Shown here piece after piece: positions 1 through 10,556 of a stretch of 64,000 nt of DNA (the stretch's first letter is position 1; each line of letters opens with the position of its first letter). The stretch comes from Paludibacteraceae bacterium (GTDB taxonomy: Bacteria; Bacteroidota; Bacteroidia; Bacteroidales; Paludibacteraceae). The notes under the pieces are model-generated. The model was not told where the DNA came from. It saw nothing but the letters and a program-made list of their open reading frames with translations, and ran no database searches. Made by a program: the position numbers and the translations under genes. The stretch spans positions 1 through 64,000 of the forward strand of contig JAKSLB010000001.1 in NCBI GenBank assembly GCA_024401435.1. The letters run 5' to 3'.

Positions 1-61
1 CAGATGGTAGAGCAAAGGACTGAAAATCCTTGTGTCCCCGGTTCGATTCCTGGTGGCACCA
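1..61 (+). tRNA. tRNA-Phe (GAA), 3' portion only
   Basis: The window opens inside a tRNA: D-arm remnant, anticodon stem AAGGA/TCCTT with loop CTGAAAA (anticodon GAA, Phe), T-loop TTCGATT and acceptor 3' strand ending at the discriminator A61. CCA is not fully encoded. The 5' acceptor strand lies before the window. Confidence 0.9.
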
Positions 62-65
62 CAGA

Positions 66-96
66 AAGAGAGTTAAAATTTAACTCTCTTTTTTTT
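66..96 (+). terminator. Rho-independent terminator after tRNA-Phe
   Basis: Near-perfect palindrome GAGAGTTAA / TTAACTCTC followed by a run of eight T residues. It lies directly after the tRNA on the same strand. Confidence 0.85.
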
Positions 97-166
97 GTTG
101 GTACCTATCATATCAGACTTTCGTTAAATCTTTTTAACGCATCTATTCAACAAAAGCGTTCTTCAC

Positions 167-197
167 TTGCCGAAAAAAAGTAAATATGCTATCTTTG
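167..197 (+). promoter_or_regulatory. Bacteroidota-type promoter, probably for rpoN
   Basis: A TATCTTTG box at 190-197 matches the -7 consensus TAnnTTTG, with TTG at 167-169 and a 20-nt spacer. It would give rpoN a leader of roughly 200 nt. The gene-free stretch 62-400 holds the tRNA terminator, this promoter and one short basic ORF (268-354). I see no riboswitch in it. Confidence 0.7.
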
Positions 198-267
198 CAT
201 TAAGGAGATTTCTATAAATTGCTTTGTGGTGATTTTGAAGATTTCATCAGACAGATTGGCGATTTGA

Positions 268-354
268 ATGAAGAAGCAGTATAGGCACTGCAACCAGATG
301 AAAATTCACAAGTTTTGGAATGAATTCAAAACCACGCAAAAAATTAGAAAATAA
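268..354 (+). CDS. Possible 28-residue basic leader peptide (uncertain)
   Basis: ATG at 268 opens 28 codons ending at TAA 352-354, between the predicted rpoN promoter and the rpoN start. The product is strongly basic (ten Lys/Arg plus three His) and begins MKKQYRHC. There is no clear ribosome binding site and I know no family. It may be chance; recorded because the leader is unusually long and the ORF is wholly inside it. Confidence 0.15.
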   Translation: MKKQYRHCNQMKIHKFWNEFKTTQKIRK

Positions 355-400
355 CCTTCATCGAAAACAGCTAGATTTCCTATAGATTCTCTATAATATT

Positions 401-1849
401 ATGCTTCAACAAAAATTACAACAGAAATTACAACAGAAACTTTCCCCTATGCAAATCCAAGTCATCAAGATGTTGGAAATACCCAACCTTGAATTGGAGG
501 AAAGGATCAAACAAGAGATTGAAGCCAATCCTGCTTTAGAAGAAGGAGAAGAAGAGACTCACGAACCAGAGGAAAAACTAAAAGAAGAAGAAGATTACAA
601 CACAGAAGAAAACGAAGACTATTCTCTCGATGATTATAGAGACGAAGACGACATTCCCGATTATAAACTTTATCAATCCAATGGAGGAGAAGACAAAAGA
701 GAAGAGATTACAATTGAAAGTTCTTCTTCTCTTCACGATTTTTTGGTAGACCAACTACATCTCCGTCACACGGATCATGAAATAGAAATCCTCGCAGAAT
801 ATGTTATCGGCAATATTGATCAGGATGGTTATCTACGTCGTGGCGTCGAATCTATGGTAGATGACTATTCTTTCCAGTCCGGTTTAATCGTCTCTGACGA
901 AACAATGGCAAAAGCAGTCGAACTTGTCCAAACTTTCGAACCCGCAGGTGTTGCTGCCTTTACACTGCAAGAGTGTCTCATCAAACAACTGGAACGTAAA
1001 AAAGCCACTTCCACCATAGAAAATGCAATCACACTCCTCAAAAAAGATTTTCAAGATTTCTCTCAAAAAAGATATAAGCAAATAGAAACAAAAACAGGAT
1101 TGTCTCAACAAGAAATCAAAGAGGCTATTGACGAAATCATCAAATTAAATCCCAAACCAGGTAATGCTTGGGAATCCGAAATCGTCACCAATAGTGTTCA
1201 ACTTATACCCGACTTTATTCTTGAAAATGAAGATGGAAAATTGAACCTGATTTTAAACAACGAAAACATTCCACCTCTCCGCGTTAATCGAGAATTTGCC
1301 GAATTACTCGACGATTACAGTAACGACAAACAAAAAAACCGCGAAAAAAGAGATGCCGCTCTATTTGTAAAACAAAAATTAGATGCTGCCAAATGGTTTA
1401 TCGACGCGGTCAAACAACGTCAGGAAACACTGACAACTACATTGAACGCTATCATAGAAAAACAACACGATTTTTTTATTGATGGGGACGAAACGAAACT
1501 TAAGCCTTTAATTCTCAAAGATATAGCAGAAATGACGGGATACGATGTCTCAACCATCTCCCGCGTCAGCAACAGCAAATACATTCAAACAGAATTTGGC
1601 GTATTTCCTATCAAATATTTCTTTTCTGAAAGTATGCAGACAAGCGATGGAGAAGAGGTTTCAAGCAATGAAATCAAAGCCCTTCTTGAAGACTTAATCA
1701 ATGGAGAAGACAAAGCAAATCCTCTTACAGACGATCGGTTGACCGAACTATTAAAAGACAAAGGATACAACATAGCGCGTCGTACAGTTGCCAAATACCG
1801 CGAACAAACAGGATTCCCTGTGGCTCGACTCCGAAAAGAAATACTATAA
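401..1849 (+). CDS. rpoN: RNA polymerase sigma-54 factor
   Basis: Sigma-54, 482 residues, a normal length for the family. It directs RNA polymerase to -24/-12 promoters opened by AAA+ enhancer-binding proteins. Region I at the N-terminus is Gln- and Leu-rich (repeated LQQK then IQVIKMLE). A very acidic region II spans about residues 48-100. The core-binding domain runs roughly 110-300. A helix-turn-helix begins near residue 374 (DIAEMTGYDVSTISR), and the diagnostic RpoN box ARRTVAKYRE is at 459-468. The ATG at 401 is used because region I starts there. A membrane protein gene follows after 35 nt and is probably co-transcribed. Confidence 0.97.
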   Translation: MLQQKLQQKLQQKLSPMQIQVIKMLEIPNLELEERIKQEIEANPALEEGEEETHEPEEKLKEEEDYNTEENEDYSLDDYRDEDDIPDYKLYQSNGGEDKREEITIESSSSLHDFLVDQLHLRHTDHEIEILAEYVIGNIDQDGYLRRGVESMVDDYSFQSGLIVSDETMAKAVELVQTFEPAGVAAFTLQECLIKQLERKKATSTIENAITLLKKDFQDFSQKRYKQIETKTGLSQQEIKEAIDEIIKLNPKPGNAWESEIVTNSVQLIPDFILENEDGKLNLILNNENIPPLRVNREFAELLDDYSNDKQKNREKRDAALFVKQKLDAAKWFIDAVKQRQETLTTTLNAIIEKQHDFFIDGDETKLKPLILKDIAEMTGYDVSTISRVSNSKYIQTEFGVFPIKYFFSESMQTSDGEEVSSNEIKALLEDLINGEDKANPLTDDRLTELLKDKGYNIARRTVAKYREQTGFPVARLRKEIL

Positions 1850-1884
1850 GTAGTTCAAATCTAAAACAAAGATATATACAACAA

Positions 1885-2634
1885 ATGGACACAAATATTT
1901 CACCAGATTCAATAGGAACCAAAGAGGAGACGACACAAGAAATGAGTTCTTCCCAAAACTCGGAAAAAAATTCAGACACGAACAATCATCCGATCTTAGA
2001 TGGCATTTCCAAATTCTTATCATTTGTCTTTTTCCCTCTTTTTATGCCAATCTATGGTATAACACTATTGTTCAACATGGATATTTTTTCCTTTTATCCC
2101 AAAAGACTTACTATATTAAGTTATTATGTTGTCATCTTTTTTACCATACTTCTACCACTTTTCTTTATACAACTTTTAGCCATCACCAAAATCATTTCTG
2201 ATGCAAAAATGCGAGAAAAAGAAGACAGAATCATTCCATATATCATAACGAGCATCTTATTTTTATTAGGTTCTTGTATGCTCTTTCGCCTTGGCATGCC
2301 TCTCTTCTTTATCAATATTTCCATCTCTGCTTCCATAGCCATATTAATTGATGCAATTATTAGCAAATGGTGGAAAATAAGTGCTCATATGACAGGAATC
2401 GGAGGACTCTCTGCAGGCATAGTTCTTGTTGGAATAGCCACCTACGTCAACACATCCACCACTCTAATACTTGCGCTAATAGTTGCCGGAGTATTGGCAA
2501 GCGCACGTCTTCAGCTCAAGCGACACACACCAGCACAAATAATTGCAGGGTTTCTAAACGGTTTCATCAGCGTTTTTTTGTTCTCACTGATTAATTGGGG
2601 ATCATTATTAAGAAGCATCTTTAGTCCTATTTGA
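1885..2634 (+). CDS. PAP2-like integral membrane protein
   Basis: A 249-residue protein with a polar N-terminus of about 45 residues and then about six hydrophobic segments. The C-terminal half resembles a lipid phosphatase of the PAP2 superfamily: HMTGIGG stands where PSGH usually is, and ASARLQLKRHTPAQIIAGF resembles the SRxxxGxH-P-D-AG motif. The PSG residues are missing, so catalysis is uncertain. It lies directly downstream of rpoN and its 3' end overlaps the convergent nuclease gene by 8 bp. Membrane topology is clear; function is inferred weakly. Confidence 0.65.
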   Translation: MDTNISPDSIGTKEETTQEMSSSQNSEKNSDTNNHPILDGISKFLSFVFFPLFMPIYGITLLFNMDIFSFYPKRLTILSYYVVIFFTILLPLFFIQLLAITKIISDAKMREKEDRIIPYIITSILFLLGSCMLFRLGMPLFFINISISASIAILIDAIISKWWKISAHMTGIGGLSAGIVLVGIATYVNTSTTLILALIVAGVLASARLQLKRHTPAQIIAGFLNGFISVFLFSLINWGSLLRSIFSPI

Positions 2635-5600
2635 TTTTCACACCACAAATAGACTTAAAATCACAAAAACCACAGTTTTTTTCACTTCTGCGTCCTTCAA
2701 ACGGTACTTCGGGATCGAATAATTTTTTCATGGTCTCTTCCAATCCAGTTTTCAATTCTGCAAAATATTCATTCGCATTTTCCAACACACTTTTATTCTT
2801 ATCCTTTCCTATCAAGACATTTAAGTCCTCTGGGCAACTGCATGTTTTTAAGAACGCGATAGCTGGTTTAACCTTTACTGAACCATTATTCTCCGAATAA
2901 AAAAGAGAATATAACAATACTTGCAAACCATAGTTATATCGTTTTTCTTTTGGTTCAAACAAATCAAGTGCAGAGGCAAAAGACTCAGCTTTTCCACCTG
3001 TTTTATAGTCTAAGACTCGTATCACGCCTTCTTTCTCATCCAAACGGTCTATTACACCATGGAAACCAATTTCTATGGTGGTTGAATCATTCAAAGTAAC
3101 AGGCAAAGTGAATGAACAATCTTGTTCAGTACCTATAATGGAAAATGGAGCATAACGAGCATCTATTGTCAGCATTTTTATCATCTGATGTATAATCGCA
3201 TCTCGATTCATCAACTGAAGTCCCGACATTTCAGGCATAGTTTCTTTCTCATCACGAGCAAAGAAATAACAATCTCTAAAAGCACGATTAACATAACGTT
3301 TGATTCTATCGTAAAATTCGTTATACTCTTTTGTCTTAGTAATATCTTTACCTTCATTATCAGACAACATAAAATCAGGGAAATCCGTTGAATTAATAAT
3401 CCTACGTTTCGATTTTACTTCGGTATTCAAATCTTCATAAAAGTACTGCATAGCCGCATGGAAGATGGACCCAAACTCATTGGCTTTTACATCATCTGTT
3501 ATTTCTTCAGGACGTTTTAAATCCAATATTTTTTCGAAATAAAAACGAAGCGGGCAATCAATCAGATTGTTTAAGGAAGATGGAGAAAAAAGACGAGTTC
3601 CACCATCCTTTTTATCATATTTATCGCGCAATTTTTTGATGATTTCTGGAGTTTTCGGAACAACCAATGAAGATGATTCATTCTTTGGCACCTCTGAGGC
3701 TATTTGATGACGTATAATTTTATTATTCTTCATCTCTACCATCAATTGCAAAAGGAAACGACTCATTTGTCCTTTAGTGGAATGATCTGCCGAACTATTA
3801 TACATTAATGTCACATTCTCTGCTCGTTGTAGAAGACGATAAAAATAATAGGCATATAACGAATTTTTATGCTCTATAGTAGTCATTCCGTATCCTTTAC
3901 GAAGTGCATATGGAATGAAAGAATTTTCCTTGCCTGACTTAGGTAAAATGCCTTCATTGGCAGATAATAAAATAACATTGGAAAAATCCAAGTTACGAGT
4001 CTCCAAAAATCCCATCACCTGTGTACCCAGAATCTGATTACCAGTAAATGGCACTGAAGTTGATGTCAACATGGTCTGAATCAACTGAAGCATCATGGAA
4101 AATTCCAAATTTAGCACTCCCTCATCCAACAATGATGAAAGTCTCGTTAAAATCGTATACATTCGATACAATGATTCTTTGTAAAGATCATTGCACAAAT
4201 CACCCTTTTCATCCGTTTTTTCTTGTTTTTTTTCTTCCTCATCGGATTCTTCTTCACGGAATAATACTGCGACACGACGAACGATTTCTAACAGCCAAAT
4301 CAACAAAGAACGAGAATCATCACATCTTTGAAAAAGGAAAGCTATGTCTTCCTTCGACCTTAAATCTTCGGATCGAAGATAGCGCCAGTTTTTCTCAATG
4401 ATTATATGATTTAACTCGACCAAAGACGGGAAAGTCATTCGCAAATAATAATTATGAATCAATGGTGTGATTGTAGTACTAAGCAATGAGAAATTGTCAT
4501 GGACATTTAAAAAAGCTAATCGTTCTTGAAATGCGAGCAAGAGTTGCATCATTCCATAAATAGGGGTCTGAACGATTGGCAATCCCATTGTAACATTCAC
4601 TAAAAGTTCGTCTTCATCGGAAAATTCAGGAATTGAATGAAGCACAGGCAACAACAAGGATTCATTGCACAAAACCACAACAGAATCTTCATCTGGAACC
4701 TTTTCTTTTCTCTTTTGTTGCAAAAAAGAGGAGACATAACGTGCTTGAGCATTCTCCGTTGCAGATCCAATGATTTCAATCTTACGTTTTTTAGAACCTA
4801 ACAAATCAAACGTGGATAATTCATTGGGAAAGTTGGAAAGATTTTCTCTCATAAAAAGTCCGGCTTCACGAAAGCGTTTACTTCTATCATCATCTTTTCC
4901 TCCGATATAGAAATCATCACAATCCCAATAAAAAAGAGCTTTATGTGCAGAATGAAGTTTATGAAAAAGTTTCTGTTCACATTTATTCAGAACATTAAAT
5001 CCAACAAAGACATAAGTCTTATTAGAAGAAAGAATGTCCGTTTCATCAAATGATTCGACTACTTCACGCTTAAGCATTCCCTCATAAGCAATCTTTTCAG
5101 ACAAAAGTTTAGCCTTAAAACGATCATATAATGCTCCCAAGAGGTTCCACAAAGAGAGAAACCTTCTTTTTAATTTTGTATCGTTTCCATCGTCGAAAAC
5201 AGCAAAAAATCGTTTTAAAGTTTCACGCTGTTCTTCGGTCAAATAAGCATCATCAATTTCATACGGAACACGATCTTTTATATTTTGGAAGAGCATATGA
5301 GCATCCACCAGATTGTTATCCACATCTTCGAAATCAGACAAAAGTATTTCGCCCCAATGATAGAATGAATCTAATGTTTCTTCTCGTAAAAAATCATCTT
5401 GTTCTGTTGGTTGTTCATTTAAAATCTCCATATAAATCGTATAGAGAAGGCAAACCAGTTTAATAGAATCAGCTATTTGCAAAGACGAATGAGATTGAAA
5501 GAGAGCTTGTATAGTTGTATAAGAAGGAGACCATATCGGATGATCCTTTTTACCATTTTCAGAAATGGCATTCAACAGATAATCGTTAAAGAAAAGTTGC

Positions 5601-5701
5601 GCACGATTATTGGGAAAAACGACGATTAAATCAGATAAGTCGTCTTGGAATTTACGAACAATATCCTCTGCAACAGATTGGAGAAATGGATTTCCGAACA
5701 T
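2627..5701 (-). CDS. addB: AddB-like PD-(D/E)XK nuclease with Fe-S cluster ligands
   Basis: A 1,024-residue protein resembling the AddB subunit of the AddAB double-strand-break resection helicase-nuclease. The N-terminal two thirds looks like an inactive UvrD-type helicase; no Walker A is seen near the start. The C-terminal nuclease domain has D885 (GVID) and D898-Y-K900 (LDYKTG). Four cysteines fit the AddB iron-sulphur staple: C716 (in DCPLRFYF) and C1010, C1013 and C1019 at the end. The expected partner, an AddA-like helicase, is encoded 36 kb away at 42.2-45.5 kb rather than next door. The gene is transcribed alone from a box at about 5761. Confidence 0.85.
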   Translation of the reverse strand: MFGNPFLQSVAEDIVRKFQDDLSDLIVVFPNNRAQLFFNDYLLNAISENGKKDHPIWSPSYTTIQALFQSHSSLQIADSIKLVCLLYTIYMEILNEQPTEQDDFLREETLDSFYHWGEILLSDFEDVDNNLVDAHMLFQNIKDRVPYEIDDAYLTEEQRETLKRFFAVFDDGNDTKLKRRFLSLWNLLGALYDRFKAKLLSEKIAYEGMLKREVVESFDETDILSSNKTYVFVGFNVLNKCEQKLFHKLHSAHKALFYWDCDDFYIGGKDDDRSKRFREAGLFMRENLSNFPNELSTFDLLGSKKRKIEIIGSATENAQARYVSSFLQQKRKEKVPDEDSVVVLCNESLLLPVLHSIPEFSDEDELLVNVTMGLPIVQTPIYGMMQLLLAFQERLAFLNVHDNFSLLSTTITPLIHNYYLRMTFPSLVELNHIIIEKNWRYLRSEDLRSKEDIAFLFQRCDDSRSLLIWLLEIVRRVAVLFREEESDEEEKKQEKTDEKGDLCNDLYKESLYRMYTILTRLSSLLDEGVLNLEFSMMLQLIQTMLTSTSVPFTGNQILGTQVMGFLETRNLDFSNVILLSANEGILPKSGKENSFIPYALRKGYGMTTIEHKNSLYAYYFYRLLQRAENVTLMYNSSADHSTKGQMSRFLLQLMVEMKNNKIIRHQIASEVPKNESSSLVVPKTPEIIKKLRDKYDKKDGGTRLFSPSSLNNLIDCPLRFYFEKILDLKRPEEITDDVKANEFGSIFHAAMQYFYEDLNTEVKSKRRIINSTDFPDFMLSDNEGKDITKTKEYNEFYDRIKRYVNRAFRDCYFFARDEKETMPEMSGLQLMNRDAIIHQMIKMLTIDARYAPFSIIGTEQDCSFTLPVTLNDSTTIEIGFHGVIDRLDEKEGVIRVLDYKTGGKAESFASALDLFEPKEKRYNYGLQVLLYSLFYSENNGSVKVKPAIAFLKTCSCPEDLNVLIGKDKNKSVLENANEYFAELKTGLEETMKKLFDPEVPFEGRRSEKNCGFCDFKSICGVKIK

Positions 5702-5760
5702 ATAATCTAATTTTTTATACTTAAGTTTTAAACGGTGTATTTATAGAACTCACCCATACA

Positions 5761-5768
5761 CAAATATA
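5761..5768 (-). promoter_or_regulatory. -7 box of addB promoter
   Basis: On the minus strand this reads TATATTTG, a match to TAnnTTTG, 60 nt upstream of the addB ATG. No convincing -33 element was found. Confidence 0.45.
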
Positions 5769-5807
5769 TAGATTTTTCAAGACATATAACCACGAAGGTG
5801 AAAAACA

Positions 5808-5838
5808 AAAAAATGTGTCGATAATCACCGACACATTT
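5808..5838 (-). terminator. Terminator of the rimP-nusA-infB-cvpA operon
   Basis: A 10-bp stem AAATGTGTCG / CGACACATTT with an 8-nt loop, followed on the minus strand by a T run. It lies just after cvpA and before the addB promoter. Confidence 0.8.
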
Positions 5839-5868
5839 CAATATATATTTCATCAAGCAGCAACAGAT

Positions 5869-6387
5869 TTATGAATTCTCTGCAGGCATATTGGTATCCA
5901 AATCAACATTTGACGATTCATTTGGGAAGACGATATAAGCAAGTGATTTAACTGGTTCATATAACTTTGATTGAGCTATTGTCTCTTGAGATACAATATG
6001 TAAGTAATTATTCACTTTATCAAAAGAATAAATAAGAACACTCATAACCAGCAAGCACTTAATCAAAGAAGCAATACCGCCTAATAACTTATCCAACCAA
6101 CCCAACATCGCAAACTTTAAAATTTTTGCAATCAGGATAGCAGCGAAACGGACAAGAATCATTGCCAAGACGAAGACAATAACAAAAGAGACTATATTGT
6201 TAATCTCTACTTGTAATCCCGTAGCAGAGACAAGCCATCCAACAAGATCTTGACCAAAATTACGAGCGATAAAGAGACCTATAACAATTCCCACCAATGA
6301 TGCGATTTCCATCACGAATCCCTTCATTAATCCACGAATGATAGCGAATACCAATATGGCTAACAATATAATATCCAATGCAATCAT
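5869..6387 (-). CDS. cvpA: CvpA family membrane protein
   Basis: A 172-residue protein with four hydrophobic segments in the first about 125 residues and the CvpA pattern near the start (DIILLAILVFAIIRGLMKGF). In E. coli CvpA is an inner-membrane protein needed for colicin V production and envelope stress tolerance; its molecular activity is not settled. It follows infB by 36 nt and precedes a strong terminator, so it is the last gene of the rimP operon, a common position in Bacteroidota. Confidence 0.85.
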   Translation of the reverse strand: MIALDIILLAILVFAIIRGLMKGFVMEIASLVGIVIGLFIARNFGQDLVGWLVSATGLQVEINNIVSFVIVFVLAMILVRFAAILIAKILKFAMLGWLDKLLGGIASLIKCLLVMSVLIYSFDKVNNYLHIVSQETIAQSKLYEPVKSLAYIVFPNESSNVDLDTNMPAENS

Positions 6388-6423
6388 ATTTCACTCCATT
6401 TTATGTAAAAAAGGAAGCGCTCC

Positions 6424-9228
6424 TTATAAGGAACGCTTCACTTCTACTTCTTCAAAACTTTCTATGATATCACCAATTTGCAAGTCGTTGTAGTTTGAAA
6501 TATTCAAACCGCACTCATATCCATTGGTTACCTCTTTTACGTCATCCTTGAATCGCTTCAACGAAGCTAATTCACCAGTATGAACAACAATACCATCACG
6601 AATCAAGCGTACTTTATTGCCTCTCTTGATTTTACCGTCACGAACGATACAACCAGCAATCGTACCCACCTTACTAATCTTGAAGGTTTCTTGAACCTCA
6701 GCAGTACCCGTAATCTCCTCTTTCACTTCAGGAGACAACATACCGACCATAGCATCCTTCATCTGTTCGATTGCATCATAAATGATAGAATACAAGCGAA
6801 TATCAACACCTTCCTTCTCAGCAATCCTACGAGCAGCTTGTGATGGACGAACTTGGAAACCGACGATAATAGCATCAGCGGTAGATGCCAACATTACGTC
6901 AGATTCCGATATTTGACCTACAGCCTTATGAATAACGTTAACAGCAAATTCTTCGGTTGATAGTTTCTCCAAAGAGTCTTTCAAAGCCTCAGCAGAACCA
7001 TCCACATCGGCTTTTACGATGATATTCATTTCTTGGAAGTTACCCAATGCACGACGACGTGCAATTTCCTCCAATGTCAAGTGCTTAGTTGTTCGTAGAC
7101 CTTGTTCACGTTGTAATTGTTCACGTTTCGTAGCAATTTCACGAGCCTCTTGTTCTGTCTCCAACACGTTGAAGTTATCACCAGCTTGAGGGGCACCGTT
7201 TAATCCTAAGATAACAACTGGTTCAGAAGGTTTAGCCTCTGTCACACGTTGATTACGTTCATTGAACATAGCCTTAACACGACCGAAGTTAGTACCTGCC
7301 ACAACCACATCACCCACGTGAAGTGTTCCATTACTTACAAGGATAGTTGACACATAGCCACGACCCTTATCCAACTGTGATTCAATAATAGAACCTGTAG
7401 CACGGCGATTAGGATTTGCTTTCAAGTCAAGTAATTCAGCCTCCAATAGTACTTTTTCCATCAGTTCTGGAACACCAATACCTTTTTTAGCTGCAATATC
7501 TTGTGATTGATATTTTCCACCCCACTCCTCAACCAAATAATTCATATTAGCCAAAGCCTCCTTGATCTTATCTGGATTTGCAGTAGGTTTATCAATCTTA
7601 TTAATAGCGAACACAATAGGCACGCCAGCCACTGAAGCGTGGTTGATTGCCTCGATTGTTTGAGGCATAACGTCATCATCGGCAGCAACAATGATAATAG
7701 CAATATCTGTCACTTTCGCACCACGAGCACGCATAGCTGTAAATGCCTCGTGACCTGGAGTATCCAAGAAAGTGATCTGTTGACCGCTACTTAATGTTAC
7801 ATTGTATGCACCAATGTGTTGAGTGATACCACCAGCCTCACCAGCGATTACGTTAGTTTGACGAATGTAATCCAACAAAGAGGTTTTACCATGGTCTACA
7901 TGACCCATCACAGTAACGATAGGTGGACGAGTAACCAAATCCTCCTCCTTATCTTCTTCTTCATGAATAGCAGCAGTTACCTCTGCACTCACATATTCTG
8001 TTTCAAAGCCAAATTCGTCAGCAACGATATTAATAGTTTCAGCATCCAAACGTTGGTTGATAGACACCATCAAACCAAAATTCATACAAGTACTGATAAC
8101 TTGAGTAACAGGAACATCCATCATAGTAGCCAATTCACTGACAGTAACAAATTCAGTGATTTTCAACTTACTTTGTTCCATTTTCTCCTGTTCCTCTTGT
8201 TCATGCATCTTCGTAGCCTGCATTTCACGCTTATCACGACGGTGCTTAGAACCCTTTGTTTTTTGACCTTTACTAGTAAGTCGAGCAAGAGTTTCTTTTA
8301 TTTGTTTTTGAACATCCTCCTCACTTACTTCAGGTTTAACAAAGCTCTTCTTGATTTTCTTGTGATTTTCTTTACCGGCATTGTTGTTATTGTTGTTACC
8401 ACGTTGTGGTTTGCCTTCATCACCTTTAAAATCTTTGTAATCGGAGATATCGATTTTTTCCTTTTGTATTCTTTTTCTCTTCCCCTTCTTAGAATCTTCA
8501 GACATACCATCAGAAGAGACATTATTCATCTTTTGTGGTCCATGTCCTTCAAATGTCTTAGAGAAGCCCTTATTCGAACGTTGTTCACGTTCCTTTCTCT
8601 TCTCTTCCTTTGATTTCTTTTTAGGACGAGTTTGTTGATTCAAAGAATCCAAATCGATTTTACCAACAACGTTGATAGATGTTTTAGCGGGTTTTGACAA
8701 CGAGAAAACATCATCATCAGAAGAGGCAATAGGCATCTGTCTTTGTTCCTGTTGTTGAGCCTTTGGTTGCATTTCACTCTTTTCAGAAGGAGTGAAACGA
8801 GATTTTTCAACAGGAGCAGAAGGTCTATTATTTCTTTCTTCTTGAACTGGTTTTACATTTTTCTTTTCTTGAGGAGAAGCCGTTTCTTGTTTCTTTCCCG
8901 AAATATTATTTAAATCGATTTTACCTAGGACCTTTGGAGAATGGACTTCAGGGACAGGTATTTTAACCTCCTTGTTATCTTCAAATCCAGGAATAGTTAC
9001 ACTCTCCTTCACCTCTTTTTTAAGACGTTTTTGAGTAACTTTTTCTGAATCTTGTTTTATCTTTTTATTAGAGCCTAATCCTTCGTAACACAACTGTTCT
9101 TGTTCATCAGTAAGCTGAACATTTAAATTGTCCGAGGAAATTTGATGTCCTTTTTTCGACAAAAAATCCACGACAGTGTCAGCACCGACGTTTAATTCTC
9201 TTGCTATTTTACTTAATCTTATAGACAT
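6424..9228 (-). CDS. infB: Translation initiation factor IF-2
   Basis: A 934-residue GTPase that places initiator tRNA on the 30S subunit and promotes subunit joining. An IF2_N-like domain (residues 1-50, [12 protein letters not shown]) is followed by a long charged, Lys/Gln/Glu-rich linker (about 60-350) and a second IF2_N domain near 360-410. The G domain has the P-loop GHVDHGKTS at 442-450, DTPGHEAF, and NKIDK. Domains II, III and IV follow (FQVRPS, then the C-terminal beta-barrel). The length is normal for Bacteroidota. It lies 22 nt after nusA in the operon. Confidence 0.97.
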   Translation of the reverse strand: MSIRLSKIARELNVGADTVVDFLSKKGHQISSDNLNVQLTDEQEQLCYEGLGSNKKIKQDSEKVTQKRLKKEVKESVTIPGFEDNKEVKIPVPEVHSPKVLGKIDLNNISGKKQETASPQEKKNVKPVQEERNNRPSAPVEKSRFTPSEKSEMQPKAQQQEQRQMPIASSDDDVFSLSKPAKTSINVVGKIDLDSLNQQTRPKKKSKEEKRKEREQRSNKGFSKTFEGHGPQKMNNVSSDGMSEDSKKGKRKRIQKEKIDISDYKDFKGDEGKPQRGNNNNNNAGKENHKKIKKSFVKPEVSEEDVQKQIKETLARLTSKGQKTKGSKHRRDKREMQATKMHEQEEQEKMEQSKLKITEFVTVSELATMMDVPVTQVISTCMNFGLMVSINQRLDAETINIVADEFGFETEYVSAEVTAAIHEEEDKEEDLVTRPPIVTVMGHVDHGKTSLLDYIRQTNVIAGEAGGITQHIGAYNVTLSSGQQITFLDTPGHEAFTAMRARGAKVTDIAIIIVAADDDVMPQTIEAINHASVAGVPIVFAINKIDKPTANPDKIKEALANMNYLVEEWGGKYQSQDIAAKKGIGVPELMEKVLLEAELLDLKANPNRRATGSIIESQLDKGRGYVSTILVSNGTLHVGDVVVAGTNFGRVKAMFNERNQRVTEAKPSEPVVILGLNGAPQAGDNFNVLETEQEAREIATKREQLQREQGLRTTKHLTLEEIARRRALGNFQEMNIIVKADVDGSAEALKDSLEKLSTEEFAVNVIHKAVGQISESDVMLASTADAIIVGFQVRPSQAARRIAEKEGVDIRLYSIIYDAIEQMKDAMVGMLSPEVKEEITGTAEVQETFKISKVGTIAGCIVRDGKIKRGNKVRLIRDGIVVHTGELASLKRFKDDVKEVTNGYECGLNISNYNDLQIGDIIESFEEVEVKRSL

Positions 9229-9250
9229 ATTATTTTTAAGTTGTTAAATT

Positions 9251-10555
9251 TTATTCTTGCTCGTTCTGATCGTCTGATTCCTCCTCATCATATCTAACAT
9301 CTGAATCTTCAAACTCAGCGTTCAAAATTCGCAATACATCGTCAATAGTCTCCTCTTCCAAATCAGTGCGTTTAATCAATTCATCACGAGGAATACTCAA
9401 TACCTGCTTAGCAGTATCACAACCAATACCTTTCAATGTATCGATTACCCAAGGTTCGATTTCATCCAAGAATTCATTCAAGAAGATATCTTCCGTATCA
9501 ATTGAATCATCAACATCACGGAACACCTCTATCTGATATTCTGTCAACATACCAGCCAAACGAATGTTCATACCATTTTTACCAATAGCTAAAGAAACCT
9601 CTTCTGGTTTTAAGAATACCTCAGCTCTCTTATGCTCTTCCATAATATGGATAGAAGAGATTCTTGCTGGGCTTAAGGCTCTAGAGATTAGCAATGAAGG
9701 ATTATTAGTAAAATTGATCACATCAATATTCTCGTTACGCAACTCTCTAACGATACCATGAATACGAGATCCTTTCATACCAACGCATGCACCTACTGGA
9801 TCAATACGATCGTCATACGATTCAACAGCCACCTTTGCACGTTCTCCAGGGATACGAGCAATACGACGTATTGTAATCAATCCATCATTGATTTCAGGAA
9901 CCTCTAATTCAAACAATCTTTGCAAGAACAATGGAGATGTTCTTGATAATATAATCTTCGGATTATTATTTTTGTTGTCAACTTTTGCAACTACCGCACG
10001 AACGGTATCTCCTTTACGATAAAAATCAGAAGGGATTTGTTCTTGTTTTGGAAGTAACATTTCATTGCCTTCGTCATCCAACAACAATATTTCTTTCTTC
10101 CATACTTGGTATACCTCACCTACCACAATAGAACCTACCTTCTCTTTATATTTATTGTATAGTGTATCTTTTTGCAAATCTAAGATTTTAGACGCTAAGG
10201 TTTGTCTCAAGTTCAAAATGGCACGACGACCAAAAGAAGCAAAATCTACCTTATCTGTCACGTCCTCACCTAATGAGAAATCCTCTCCCATTGCATGCGC
10301 ATCTGTCAAGGAAATTTCCGTATTGGGATCTTCCAATTCATCATCCTTTACAACCTTACGATTACGATATATTTCGAAATCTCCCTTGTCAGGATTGATA
10401 ATCACATCATAATTCTCATCTGTACCAAACATCTTGGATATTACACTACGGAAAGAGTCTTCAAGGACACTAACCATCGTACTTCTGTCAATGTTCTTCA
10501 AATCTTTGAACTCTGCAAAAGTGTCACTCAAACTAACTGCTTCTTGCTTTGCCAT
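9251..10555 (-). CDS. nusA: Transcription termination/antitermination factor NusA
   Basis: A 434-residue NusA. It has an N-terminal RNA-polymerase-binding domain (1-130), an S1 RNA-binding domain (about 135-200), two KH domains (about 205-345; conserved GMKGSRIHGIVREL and GKNGMNIRLA) and one C-terminal helix-hairpin region ending in an acidic tail. It is shorter than the E. coli protein, which carries two acidic repeats. It modulates pausing, termination and antitermination. The ATG at 10555 lies one base from the rimP stop, so the two are translationally close. Confidence 0.96.
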   Translation of the reverse strand: MAKQEAVSLSDTFAEFKDLKNIDRSTMVSVLEDSFRSVISKMFGTDENYDVIINPDKGDFEIYRNRKVVKDDELEDPNTEISLTDAHAMGEDFSLGEDVTDKVDFASFGRRAILNLRQTLASKILDLQKDTLYNKYKEKVGSIVVGEVYQVWKKEILLLDDEGNEMLLPKQEQIPSDFYRKGDTVRAVVAKVDNKNNNPKIILSRTSPLFLQRLFELEVPEINDGLITIRRIARIPGERAKVAVESYDDRIDPVGACVGMKGSRIHGIVRELRNENIDVINFTNNPSLLISRALSPARISSIHIMEEHKRAEVFLKPEEVSLAIGKNGMNIRLAGMLTEYQIEVFRDVDDSIDTEDIFLNEFLDEIEPWVIDTLKGIGCDTAKQVLSIPRDELIKRTDLEEETIDDVLRILNAEFEDSDVRYDEEESDDQNEQE

Positions 10556-10556
10556 G

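Noticed and set aside
7816-8613. 265-codon plus-strand open frame opposite infB
   Set aside because: It lies wholly antisense to the linker and N-terminal part of IF-2, has low-complexity Phe/Ser/Thr composition from reversed Lys/Glu codons, and has no recognisable motif.
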